Assembly (NCBI GenBank): GCA_963682055.1
Contig: OY821740.1
Span: forward strand, 8,619,314-8,683,313
DNA length: 64,000 nucleotides
From: Primula veris
Taxonomy: Eukaryota > Streptophyta > Magnoliopsida > Ericales > Primulaceae
Reading direction: 5' to 3'
A model generated the notes under the pieces. That model was not told where the DNA came from and did not search any database. It saw only the letters and a list, made by a program, of their open reading frames with translations. Shown here piece after piece: positions 1 to 11,339 of the stretch (the stretch's first letter is position 1; every line of letters begins with the position of its first letter). Both the position numbers and the translations under genes were made by a program.

Positions 1-475
1 TGTTTATGGTTTCATTTTCACGTTCTTTGTCAGAAAGAGGCACATTTCTAGGGAAGTGTCTTATGTATATCCACTGGTGTTCTGCTTAAAATGATTTGGC
101 AATTAATGAAATCCCGATTCCTTCACTCAATCCATTGTATACATTTTGGTAAAAAATGCAATATTGAACTTTATTCCAATTTATTGGACACAGTCCCATA
201 TAGTACCACTGCATGCTATTCAGTATGCGTATCCAAAACCAGTTCGTTAAAATGAACAAATGCACCTCGGAAATGGAAGTGAAAATCAGTTTATTGAGTA
301 GCATGTCAATTAAAGATCCAAGTGCATGCTATCAACGGTAGTAGTAAATGGGAAACAATTGTGTACTACTAAATAGAACCAAGTAGACCCACTTAATGAT
401 AAATTCCCCTGAACTCATCTCAGCTCTTGTTTAACTTCTTTTTGCCTCTATATGACTGTTCTTTATTTGTAACAG

Positions 476-1957
476 GCTGTAATTGAAGCAAATATAATCC
501 ATCCATTAGTGCAGCTGCTTCAAAATGCAGAATTCGATATAAAAAAGGAGGCTGCATGGGCAATCTCAAACGCTACTTCAGGAGGATCTCATGAGCAGAT
601 CAGGTCTGTAATTTCCATTTATATTTATCACCGTAGTATTCTTTCAATATCCCTCTACATACGTGTCATAATTATCTTACAAGAACCAGGGCTCTGAAAA
701 TTCCTTGAGGGAATCTTTTGCCAATGTTGGTTTCGAGTCTTATGACTGGGTAAGGACAATTACAAGAGGGTTGACACAAGGAAATTGATTACATATTGCG
801 GTTAAATCCTTGGGAACTTTGTAGAGATATAAAAAGAAAATCTGTTCTAGTCTAGAAGTGACTTATGCTGCATAGAGCTTTAAACCATTTTTACTGGATT
901 GCTAACATTTTCATCTCAATGTCGGTTGTTCTTGGGGACTCTTTCTCATTCCTCTCATCTTAGCCTCCTTCTTTGCGCCACTCTCCATCTCTCCCTTCCC
1001 TTCCCTATCCCTCCCCATATATTTATATACGCTTGCTATCCATGCAAAAAGGTTAAGCCTCATTAATATTCGAAAATCCTAAATTATATTTGTGGGTATT
1101 AATAAATCATTAATTCTCTTTGGCTGTTTAGCATAACAATATCTGATTTTTTATAAATGATTTTAACAGTTTTTGAATGAGCAAAAGAATATGTCACGGA
1201 AAGGTTTTAAATACAAGTTAATAAAATGTTAGAATTTCCAACTTTCAGAAATAAGATAGAAACAAGTCAACAACTGCACAAAACCTTAGTAAGATAAACT
1301 AAATAATGTGTTGTCAAAAAATACAGTTTTAATATCTCATACAAAGAGTAGTTTTCTATATTTTTCGATTGTGAGTTGTGATTTATTTTAAAGTTATGGA
1401 GAAATTTTTATATGTGCTTTCCCTGTAAAAGTTGTTTTTTCTATTGGTTTACATTCTCAATGTATCATGAGTATAGTAATATATATAATGGTTAAAAATA
1501 TTTAACGTCAGTAAGTTGGAAATGTTATAATTAATTACTCCTTGTTTTATCATCATCTTCTAATTATATACATGTCCCTTGCAGATTCTTGGCAAGCCAA
1601 GGTTGTATAAAGCCATTCTGTGATCTTCTACTATGCCCTGATCCAAGGATTATTACCGTGTGTCTCGAGGGGCTCGAGAATATTCTCAAAGTGGGAGAAG
1701 CAGATAAAGAAATGGGTCTAAATGGTGGTGTTAACCTTTATGCGCAAGCAGTCGATGAATGTGAAGGGTTGGATAAAATCGAAAATCTCCAAACACATGA
1801 CAACAACGAGATATACGAAAAGGCTGTAAAGATTTTGGAGAAGTACTGGGCCGAGGAGGACGAAGAAGAACAGAATATACAAAATGGAAATCAAGAGGGT
1901 TTTAATTTTGGAAATGCGGCCCCAAATCTTCCTTCTGGTGGGTTCAAGTTTGGGTAA
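476..1957 (+). CDS. Importin subunit alpha, last two exons (5' part outside window)
   Basis: This is the C-terminal end of a nuclear import adaptor that binds nuclear localisation signals through ARM repeats and hands cargo to importin beta. Exon 476-603 follows an acceptor at aacag and encodes an ARM repeat ([15 protein letters not shown], then [15 protein letters not shown]). Exon 1585-1957 follows cccttgcag and encodes [35 protein letters not shown] and [18 protein letters not shown]. It ends in an acidic, glycine-rich tail (GGFKFG) typical of plant importin alpha. The exons join in phase (128 + 373 bases = 167 codons with stop), and a 981-base intron separates them. Bases 1-475 are the preceding intron. 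The N-terminal IBB domain and most ARM repeats lie to the left of the window, so the paralog cannot be assigned. The family call is very secure. Confidence 0.95.
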
Positions 1958-4057
1958 AGAGTTTATTCCTAGAGTGTTTTCTTTGTGTTTGGATAGTCCT
2001 TATTGCCTGTTTTGGACGCGTTTATAAGACTATAAATATTGTCGATTCCTTTGTGGCTTAGCGGTCAGTGGTTTTTGTCTGGCAGGCAGGCTGAGTTTGC
2101 CATATTTTTTCCAAGTACAAGGTTTCTTACTTCAGGGTTCAGAGTTTTATGTTTCTTGGTTTTTTGCAAGGAAAATGTATATTATGATCTCCCGTCTCTT
2201 GGTGTTACTATGTAGTGTTTGAATCTTTTGAGCTTTTATATGGTAGTGTTATTATGCATTATGGTTTGTTATTTGTCATGCGATGTCTTGGTACAATATG
2301 CTCTTTATGTCATTATGTATTCTGGGTAAGCGGTGTTATGAAATTTATAGCCGTAAGTCGATTTCTATACGTAAAGGTTTATGTGTTTCGTCCCCTAGGT
2401 TAATTTTCCTTCATAAGAGTGATGATTTATTTCACTAGACTTTTCTGCTAATAAATAGAGCTAAACAATTAAAGTAAATACATTTATACAGATTTAAGTT
2501 TCCTCACAAGTCTGTTTTTTTTTTTTTTGAGAAATGATAGTCATATACTCGAAACAGATCGAGGGATAAATAGAAGTAGGGTCTCGTTTCAAAATAGGTA
2601 AATAACTTGGAGTAGGCCACTTCCTCTTCCTCTAAAAGGAAGGGTGTAAATCAGAGGCTTCACATATTAGAGGATGTTGTACTATGTAACTTCGATATGG
2701 CATCGAGTCTGCTACGATAGCAGTCCTCAGTTATTACAAGTTTCTGCATCGCAAAATCACAATCACACTAAAATAGATTGCAAACATGAAACATATTCAC
2801 ATGATTCAATTTATGCGCAGACCGAGCGATTTCGCATTTGTTTTCACATTTTAACATGTAAAATTGACATGCTTTATTATCCAACTATCCATAATTATCA
2901 ATTCATTTCTAATATAAATAATTTTACTAAAAGCGAGTGATAGGACACTAACCAAGAAAGGTGGTACTATCGCTAGTAGTATTTATGATTGTGTTTAATT
3001 AGTTAGGTAAAACCCTCCATCCTATCTATATCCGCTCTCTCAACCAACTAGTACCACATTTCTATGTCATCTTATTATTATTTTATTTCCCAACCGTCCA
3101 AATTTAATTCATTACTAAACTGTCGCTGCTTATTACTTTCTCAGAAAATTTACTATCCTGAAATTAATGCAACGTTCCCAACTAATGAAGGTATGGTCTT
3201 TCAAGAAAAATAATACTGCCATCTGTTACATTGAATTCAACATCAATATCTTAATGGACAGAATTTCGAAACGTATCCTTCTTCACTTTTGTTTTATTTT
3301 TTCACCAATCCTTTTAACTTTTATTTTGCAAGTATAACTAATTTTTTGGTTAACTTGCGTGTAACTATCAATAGATATTAAAAAATCCTATTGATGTATT
3401 AACGTATGTTTATATTATTCCATGTGTTCCTTTTTATTGTTTACATTATCACTTTTTCAGAATGTTCATGTTTATCTATATCTAAACAGTCAATCCAAAA
3501 TTTTGATAATATTCCATATTTAACTTTTGTTTAGCAAATTAGTAAAAGTATCTAAATTCTTTATGTGACGGAAACCAATTATATAGTGATTGATTTAACT
3601 TACTTGCAATATTAAATGTATGTTTACATAAAATGGCTTCTTTAAATTCAAACACCGACAAATAAATTTAGACGGAGTGAACATGAAATAGGAACATGAA
3701 ATGTTTTCTATAAAGAGATGAGATATTCAGAATTTTGTTTTCTTCACATTATGGTAAACTGGTATGCTTAATTTGTGACATTATAATGTTTTCTTCACAT
3801 TTATGGTAAACTGGTATGCTTAATTTGTGAGATTATAATCGAAATGCACAGACAAAGTTACTTTTTTGTCAAATACTATGTGAAAATAGAAAAAGATAAT
3901 CTTTAACCATTCAAGAAAACTAAGACTGATTTGATGTTACATAAATGTAATTTCGTTTTATTAGCACATTATTAGTAAAACTAAAATTCGAATATGGTTA
4001 CCAATTCTAACACCTCATTCTATCAAATGGCCAACTGCCAACTATCCTTAAACATAA
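1958..4057. other. Importin 3' flank and AT-rich intergenic DNA
   Basis: The first few hundred bases are probably the 3'UTR of the importin-alpha gene. The rest is AT-rich and has no reading frame with recognisable protein sequence; an 88-codon open stretch at 2674-2940 looks like chance. The only structure noticed is a short tandem duplication at 3737-3839. Confidence 0.6.
3737..3839. repeat. Two-copy tandem duplication of about 51 bp
   Basis: Unit 3737-3787 and unit 3788-3839 both run from gttttcttcacat to gattataat or cattataat. They differ by one inserted t and one substitution. This is a recent local duplication upstream of the DUF538 gene, with no obvious function. Confidence 0.9.
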
Positions 4058-4080
4058 ATGCAACAAATTTTCTCCCCAGC

Positions 4081-4090
4081 TATATATAAA
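4081..4090 (+). promoter_or_regulatory. TATA box of the DUF538 gene
   Basis: The sequence tatatataaa lies 78 bases upstream of the start codon at 4168. The presumed leader after it is A/C-rich, with an accaaa-type repeat at 4141-4166. Confidence 0.7.
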
Positions 4091-4167
4091 GCCACTACTA
4101 GACTACATTTTTTCTCACCACAACAACAAAACGAAAGCACAACCAAAACCAAAACCAAAACCAAAAC

Positions 4168-4647
4168 ATGGTTCAAATCACAGAGGAGATCAAAGCCAAG
4201 GCAGAGTGTTACCAGGGAGACAAACTATGCCAAGAGAAAATCAAAGAGTTTCTTGAAGAAGTAGAGTTGCCCAATGGCCTTCTCCCCCTCAAGGACATCA
4301 TTGAGGTTGGATACGAGAGAGAATCGGGAATCGTTTGGCTCAAGCAAGCGGAAAAAATCGAACACAAGTTTGAACAGATAAGCAAACTGGTCTCCTATGG
4401 GACGGAGGTAACAGCTATTGTTTCCCAAAAGAAGATAAAGAAGCTGACTGGTGTCAAGGCCAAGGAGCTCTTGTTATGGCTCACTTTGACCGATATATAT
4501 GTAGACGATCCACCTACGGGGAAAATCCATTTCCAGGCCTCATCTGGATTGTCTAGGACTTTCCCTGTGACGGCTTTTCAGGTGGCAGAACCCGGGAAGG
4601 AGAAGGCGGTGGCAGAACCCGAGAAGGAGAAGGTGGAAGTGCTCTGA
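4168..4647 (+). CDS. DUF538 family protein
   Basis: This is an intronless 159-aa protein. It matches the plant-specific DUF538 pattern: an acidic helical N terminus (MVQITEEIKAKAECYQGD), the conserved VELPNGLLPLKDIIEVGYE segment, a central GIVWLKQ / ISKLVSYGTEVTAIVS region, and IYVDDPPTGKIHFQASSGLSRTFP near the C terminus. There is no signal peptide, so it belongs to the cytosolic branch. The last 20 or so residues contain a short duplication (VAEPGKEKA / VAEPEKEKV). The biochemical role of DUF538 proteins is not firmly established; members have been linked to stress responses. The start is supported by the TATA box 78 bases upstream and by conservation from the first residues. Confidence 0.93.
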   Translation: MVQITEEIKAKAECYQGDKLCQEKIKEFLEEVELPNGLLPLKDIIEVGYERESGIVWLKQAEKIEHKFEQISKLVSYGTEVTAIVSQKKIKKLTGVKAKELLLWLTLTDIYVDDPPTGKIHFQASSGLSRTFPVTAFQVAEPGKEKAVAEPEKEKVEVL

Positions 4648-5618
4648 GTGGCTGAATGGTTTTATTTTGATTTCTATTTATAAGTTTATGTTTTTTGTGC
4701 TTTCATGTCTCATGAACTATGGTTATGCTCGCTTCTAATTGCTGCTAAGATCAGCATCCAGAATTATCTTTATGCTTAAGTTGAAATAAAGAATCACGTT
4801 ATTATAAGTTTGCGTTTCTGTTAATTTCTGTCTGGGTCCTGCATTATGTGGAAAGTGTATTAAAGATCACACGTTGGTACCAGCCTAATGATCATATCAT
4901 TCATCAGCCAATAACTTATATGATACACTGATAGTGTCCGTCTATCGTCTCGCCAAGAATAGCAAGGATTTAACTGCTTGCAGTTGCAGTTTTCTTAAGC
5001 AAAGAAGCTGAATTTTTCCGGTTAAGTAAAAAACTGTGTTTATCCAGCTTGAATTTCTAGCTTATTGAGGCAGACAAACAAGGATAGTATTAGCTTTATG
5101 ATGGTCAGCCAAATGAGTCCACCTTTCAAGCAAAAGAACGAAAAAGCGGACCTTATTGGCTGCAGCCAAACAAGGCTTAAGACAGCAACTCTGGGTGGTC
5201 ACCGACTCACTACATTTGTCTTATTATTGCATTTCACCCACTGCCTTTTTCCACCGACTATTGGAAAATGAATGTAGAAGTCCAATGCTTTCAACAAAAT
5301 AAGGAACAGAAGCAAATAAGAAATAAAACCATGCCGAAATTTGACACAAGTTAAAACAAACAGAAGTATAAACTTTCAGTAGTATTATAGTATATGCTAG
5401 TACAATATTTTGTATATATACACAAGATCATCATCTCCAGTTACAAGTACCTAAAACTATTTTGGAAAGCCAATGATCAACTTACACAATTGATCGGCCA
5501 ACAAATCAAACGTTATTATCCTACAACATATAAAGTGCAAAGAATTTCTATAGAAAAAGAAATGTTGTATTATCTCCTATTTTAATATGACTTGATACAA
5601 TTTTAACGAATATGACTT
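4648..5618. other. Space between convergent DUF538 and invertase genes
   Basis: This holds the 3' flanks of two convergently transcribed genes. No further gene or repeat is evident. Confidence 0.6.
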
Positions 5619-8600
5619 TCAGACCAGAATTTGGGACCTTGCAGCGAATCGAGAGCATTTCTTCCGATTAGAGTTGCTAAGAGCACAAACACATATCTCG
5701 AGGAGTTCATAGTCCTCTTCCCAGAATAACAAAGAAGCTTTTTCTGGATTTTCCAATAGCATTTTAGATGTCAAAAAACCAGCTATGGACCAGGTTTGAT
5801 AAAGTCGAGCTTGTTTTCCAATGAATTTCCCATTCCTGGTATCGTAATATTCTGGCCAACCATCACCTGGAAGCCTTTTCTCCGCCAAATCAACCGCCTT
5901 TCTAGCAAGTTCCGGTCTCCCCATTTTCATGCATGCCAGTGTGAACTAAAAAAAAATTAAGTGGAAATACATAAGCAATAAATCTAAAAAAAACTTGAAA
6001 AACATGCTCAAAAGGAATGAAAAAAGACCACACAAAGAACCAAAGCTACATTGCCTATAATACTTAAAAAGCTTTGACATATTGGTCCGCAAAACATCTT
6101 CTACAAGTATAAATATTCATTGGATACAAACAAGTTTTAGTTTATTATCACTTTTGTATCTTCCTATACATGCATACATACATATATATTTACATAAGTT
6201 TCAGACATATATATATATGTCTGAAACTTATATAAGCTGGTAACAGTCTATTACCACTTAACTGGCTCAAAAATGAATTTTTTTTTAAAAAAAACTCAAG
6301 GCCTAGCACCTACAAACCTATGGTAAATAAATTCAGACAAGGTTAACAATTGGAGTAACTATCTACTATGCAATTCCACAATTTCGTCAAAGGATGTAAA
6401 GTAACTTACATAAATATTTCTTGAGAAAATAATTAAAAGAAGGGTCGGATCCACAGCCAAAACCCTTAGAAGATTAATACTTGTTGGCTATGATAATATA
6501 CCAAGTTTCAAGCATATATATTTCCATAATATCCATTATCTAGTACATCATGCACATGCATAAAATCCAAAAAAAATTACCTGCCATAGAAGAGTTGGCC
6601 AAGATCCTCCGTTGTGGTACGACCAAGGACTGCAAAACCAATATATATGATAAAAAATAAAGTAAAGCAACATACTATGATAAAAAGAGATTTAAGTTTG
6701 CAAAAATCACTTACGTATTTTTTGGATCACTTCCCGTGATTATGCGCCACTCGTCATATTCCAGAGCAGGGTAACATATCTTAAGAGGCATATGGCCAAT
6801 GAGATCATCCCATTTAGCTTCCATTAAATTCAAAATAGACTCATTCTGTCTCGGAGTACTCAAAGAAGAAACAATTGACCAAAGGTTACCAAGTGTGAAA
6901 AACCTAAAATCCATGTGAGCTGGCTGTAAATTCCCAATTAAATAACCACCCTTCTCAGGAATCCAGTCAACTAACCAATCGGGGATTTGTTCTGGGTAAA
7001 TATTGAACTTATTAGTTGCATCTGTTGAATATTCCTCAGTTTTATATCTGTAGATCTCATTAACCTTTTTCATATCAACCCAATAATACTCCCTAATATG
7101 AAATGACAATGCACTGAGTCTGTTGTTTATAGCAGAAACCAAGTTCTTGTTACCATCACCAACAGAGAGCATTTCACGAGAGCACCTTAGAGCTGAATAG
7201 AATAACGACTGCAAAATACAAACAACTTACATGGTTAAAAAAAGGTTTTAAGGAACAAGGGAACAATTTTAAGGTTATACAGTTGAAATTCAAATGAAAA
7301 TTTCAAGGTTTTAAGGAACAATTTTATTGAAAAATTATGCATACATGCAATTTTTTCTTCTTACTGAACGAAAGTTGTAAATCAGAGACAAAGAAAAAGG
7401 CTAAAAAACTAAGATTATTAAAAGATGAATCAAACACTTCAGCCAAGAAAACCCTTGTAAATTGGGCATAACTTCATGGTAATACAAAGGAAATAACAAG
7501 GATAGGCAACTTTTTATCCTTTATAATACTCTTCGAGTTATACTAAACCAGGACCCACTTTATGAAAAGCTGGGAAATCAAGATTTTATAAAGACAAGTC
7601 GAACATATTGATTATGTTAAACAAATTTTGAGTAGAAAAATTATACTGACTTTTCACTTGTTCCGGGAGAAAATAAAATGAACCTGTAAAAAGTACCCCT
7701 TAGTTCAAAGTTTTGACACATCTAGTATTTTAAAGAAAATTACGGCTACTTGAAATTCTAATCCCTTAAAGGCTTAAACATGTCTCCTGTATATCTTTTC
7801 ATTCTGAATTAAATAAATAAAAGCAGGCCCCACAACCGCAAAGCAACATTGCCAAAAATAAAATAAACCATCAAAATCGAGAAGAAACAAGTCAAAAATC
7901 ATCAACTCACTTGGATCTCAAGAGGGTGGCCATGGATTCCCATTCTTCGATCAATCATACATGAGCCATCTGTGACTAGAAGTGAAGGAAACATATCAAA
8001 TCCATCAGCTAAACACAACCTCATAATAAGTTGTATGCCCGTTTGGACGTCCACTCTTTCTTGTAACGCATAATCACCAGTGATCTTCCCATAAGCTCTC
8101 AACAGAATAATCCACCATAACCCTATCAAAGTAGTCAAAATGCAAACAAAAGGTTGAAAATGTGATCAATACAAACCCAGTCACAAAATAGTCAAAAGAA
8201 ATAAGTACTTTACCGGAATCTACAGGTGCAACCCTGCCAATAGCCGATTCACCAAAATCTGGGTCTAAGACTTCTTCAAACTTATTATCATCAAGAGGAA
8301 CGTTTCTAACTTTAAAGCTTGCTGGCATCAACCCCTGGCCCGGGCTGTAGCAATCGACAGTCTTCTCCCAACTCTATTAAAGACAAATACGAAGAAAAGA
8401 AAATTATCCAATAGGAAAAAATAAAGGCAATACAGGGTCTCAAAACCGAAAAGGAAGCATAGTACCATGTTTTAAAGTTAAATGAGGATCAGAAGATAAG
8501 ACATGATAATAATCCCCTATATTTAAAAGAACGTTTCCAATCACATTTGAGGCAAACTAACATCTTATCAAATTAGAATCCTAAGCTTAAAAAGTTATGA

Positions 8601-11099
8601 CGCCAAATATGACTTAGGTAGTTGAATTCAACAAACCAATGAAACCATTGCACATACGATTAGTAGTGTACTGAAACTATGAATTATGTATTTCCCTTGG
8701 CATTTCTCAAAGAGCACAAATTTTAATACAATGTATGAGCTCCAAAATAAAAGTATACTACCATGTAGTAATATATTTACACTAGTAATCGTAGCCCACA
8801 CGTTGCGTGTGTGACACATAGTTGCATAAATATGATCCGGCACAAATAAATTTAACATTTTCAAAAAGTTTGCAAAAATAATGGAATGAATATCGTAAAA
8901 ATATAATGTTTTATTGTTATAGTAATATAAAAATACATGTATAATGATTTGTTTGGGAGATAAATTGATATGTGTGGAAAAAGGGAATATTTATTAACTT
9001 ATTTATTTATTTAAATTGCATTAAGTTATTTGAGTAGTTAGTAAATTAGAATAGGGGCATTTTTGGAAAAAAAAATGGTAAAATTGGGCAGTCTCAAGCT
9101 TTCTTGGATTCCCTTATATTAATAGTATGAACACTAGTAATTGTAGCCCACGCGTTGCGTGTGTGACACGTAGTTGCATAAATATGATCCGGCACAAATA
9201 AATTTAACATTTTCAAAAAGTTTGCAAAAATAATGGAATGAATATCGTAAAAATATAATGTTTTATTGTTATAGTAATATAAAAATACATGTATGATGAT
9301 TTGTTTGGGAGATAAATTGATATGTGTGGAAAAAGGGAATATTTATTAACTTATTTATTTATTTAAATTGCATTAAGTTATTTGAGTAATTAGTAAATTA
9401 GAATAGGGGCATTTTTGGAAAAAAATGGTAAAATTGGGCAGCCTCAAGCTTTCTAGGATTCCCTTATATTAATAGTATATGATGATAAGAGTCAGATGCC
9501 TAGAACTAAAATTGACTTTTTTTATGTAAAAAAAAACATTCCAATCACTTTTACGGCACACAACGCAACTGGAGCGTGAGGTGCCAGAATGACAACGCTA
9601 TAACATTTGCTCCTACATTGTCCCTGGCTTCTCACGGGATTAATTTGAAAGGACTGGCAAGAAACTAGTTTCTGTTTTACTGTTTCTAAAATTCAGTTGA
9701 TGTGCCAATTTTAGGTGGATCAAGTTAGGACACAAAATGAGAGGCAACTGTTGTACGATATCCCTATTGTGATAAATTTTGCTTAGATAAATAATTCCTA
9801 CTGTGATAATGTAAGATATGTAAACCAAATTCTAAGGAAGTGCTTTTCGTTTTAAATCAAAAACAGAAAACCAAAATTATTACTTCTTGTTTTTTTACCA
9901 TGACAAATGGATTCCTTTTTTCTTCGGTTGGTTCTTTCGAGAAGTCTTAAAGGCTCAAATAATCAATTGCTAACCGTTATACATTAATATCTCATTACAA
10001 AGACGTCACAATCTCTACCAAACAAAACTAAAATCCAATTCCAAATCTTCAACTTTCCATGGCAGCAAACAATAGCTAAGATTGTCTGCTTCACCATACC
10101 ATAAGAATAACTATGCACATCATCAGGCTGACCAAAATATATGATCATAAATGTTTTTTTCTCCTCTTCCCCTTTGGCAAGAGCACATTAAACATGTTAA
10201 ACGCAGCGTTCAAAGCATACTTAAGGCACACAAAAACCAATTAACGACGTCGCCGCGATAAACAAACTCGAAAACAAGCAAATGTAACAACTTATCATAA
10301 TCCAATTCAACCTTTCCTAAAAATAGTAAAAAAGCCAATCCACATTATATCTTCTTAACCAACTGCAAGTACATCTCATTCTAATATCATAACAAACAAA
10401 CAGATAACAACCCAATGTAAAAATAAGATCTACATATCCACACGAAAATACCTGCAACTGTAGGGTATGCAAGAGAAAATTCCTCACAATCTCCGCCTCA
10501 CCCTTAAGCAAAAACGCGAGCGCCGAGGGAACAAAATCCCTGATAAAAACCTGATCGTAATTCAACGGCAACTTATCCGCCGAATCATTCGCCGCCACTG
10601 TCCCCACCGGACTCCCACAATACGTGACCACTGCATCCTTCAGCAGCTGCCACGCCCGCCTCTCCACCTCCGACTCCCCTCCCGCCATGTCAGCATTTTT
10701 AACCTCCTCATCGACCACCCTCCCAATATTCTCGTCCTTATCGATTATTTCGACAACCAAGGGCTTCACATTAGCACTCCCTTGAACGTATATCCTCTCG
10801 AAATTCTTGTCGTTCACTCGGGTCTCAACCGAGGTTGAAAAACTTTGAGTGTTACTAGGTCCTAGACATGAAATTACATTTATACCCCTTGGTAAAAAAA
10901 ACCTAGATTGACCACCCCAATTAAAACTAGGGGAAATTATTAATCTCCCAATTTGGCGATCGGGAATTAGGGTACGAGGCGTAAAGGTACTAAATTTAAT
11001 GCTAGGGTTAGGATTAAACCTAATTTTGGATTGAAAAAAAGAGGAAAAAGATGGTTTTGGGCGATGGAATAGGATTCTACAACAAGGTTTCATCGACAT
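5619..11099 (-). CDS. Alkaline/neutral invertase (GH100), organellar type, six exons
   Basis: The enzyme splits sucrose into glucose and fructose at neutral to alkaline pH. Exons on the minus strand are 11099-10452, 8373-8214, 8122-7911, 7208-6715, 6629-6581 and 5945-5619. All junctions are GT..AG and stay in phase, giving about 629 aa. The first 100 or so residues are Ser/Arg/Pro-rich with few acidic residues, consistent with a mitochondrial or plastid transit peptide. The GH100 domain begins near residue 150 ([37 protein letters not shown]). It continues through [52 protein letters not shown] and [20 protein letters not shown]. Start codons at 11099 and 11093 are equally possible. Intron 1 (about 2.1 kb) carries two Helitrons and intron 5 a perfect palindrome. 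The gene looks intact. It belongs to the organelle-targeted clade, but the compartment is inferred. Confidence 0.95.
6194..6231. repeat. Perfect 38-bp palindrome
   Basis: The sequence ataagtttcagacatatat reads identically on both strands over 38 bases, centred between 6212 and 6213, inside the last intron of the invertase gene. It is a cruciform-capable AT-rich palindrome with no known role here. Confidence 0.9.
8782..9130 (-). mobile_element. Non-autonomous Helitron, copy 1 (invertase intron 1)
   Basis: Read on the minus strand, the element starts TCATACTATTAATATAAGGG and ends in a short hairpin (CACACG-CAA-CGTGTG), about 12 bases before a terminal CTAG followed by T. A TC start, a 3' hairpin and a CTRR end next to T are the Helitron hallmarks. 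It is 349 bp, non-coding, and about 97% identical to the adjacent copy. The expected host A is not seen next to the TC end, because this side abuts the second copy. Confidence 0.8.
9134..9482 (-). mobile_element. Non-autonomous Helitron, copy 2 (tandem)
   Basis: This is also 349 bp and lies three bases from copy 1 in the same orientation. On the minus strand it starts TC after A and ends CTAG before T, which is the A|T insertion preference of Helitrons. The 3' hairpin is CACGC-AAC-GCGTG. Only about ten differences separate it from copy 1, so the head-to-tail pair is recent. Confidence 0.82.
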
Positions 11100-11217
11100 G
11101 GTTATTTTACTATCTGGGTTTGCTAAATTTATTAAAACTATTAGAGAAAAACTAATAAAGATGTGATCTTTTTTAAAAAATTAAATCACATGAATATGTA
11201 AAGAGAATTGAAATTGT

Positions 11218-11218
<1 letters not shown>

Positions 11219-11245
<27 letters not shown>
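11219..11245. repeat. GA/CT microsatellite in the invertase 5' leader region
   Basis: An uninterrupted GA run lies about 120 bases upstream of the invertase start; on the transcribed strand it reads as a CT tract. A TATA-like run at 11318-11332 lies farther upstream and would place the CT tract in the 5'UTR or at the transcription start. Confidence 0.85.
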
Positions 11246-11249
<4 letters not shown>

Positions 11250-11317
11250 AGAATAATATTTTTGATTGCTTGGGAAAGGAAATGAAAAATGGTTGATATA
11301 GAAATTTTATTATGAAT

Positions 11318-11332
11318 GTATATATATATATA
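11318..11332 (-). promoter_or_regulatory. Possible TATA element of the invertase gene
   Basis: An alternating TA run lies about 220 bases upstream of the invertase start codon, beyond the CT tract. It is the only TATA-like sequence suitably placed on this strand, but TA-rich runs are common in this DNA. Confidence 0.4.
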
Positions 11333-11339
11333 GTTTGTG

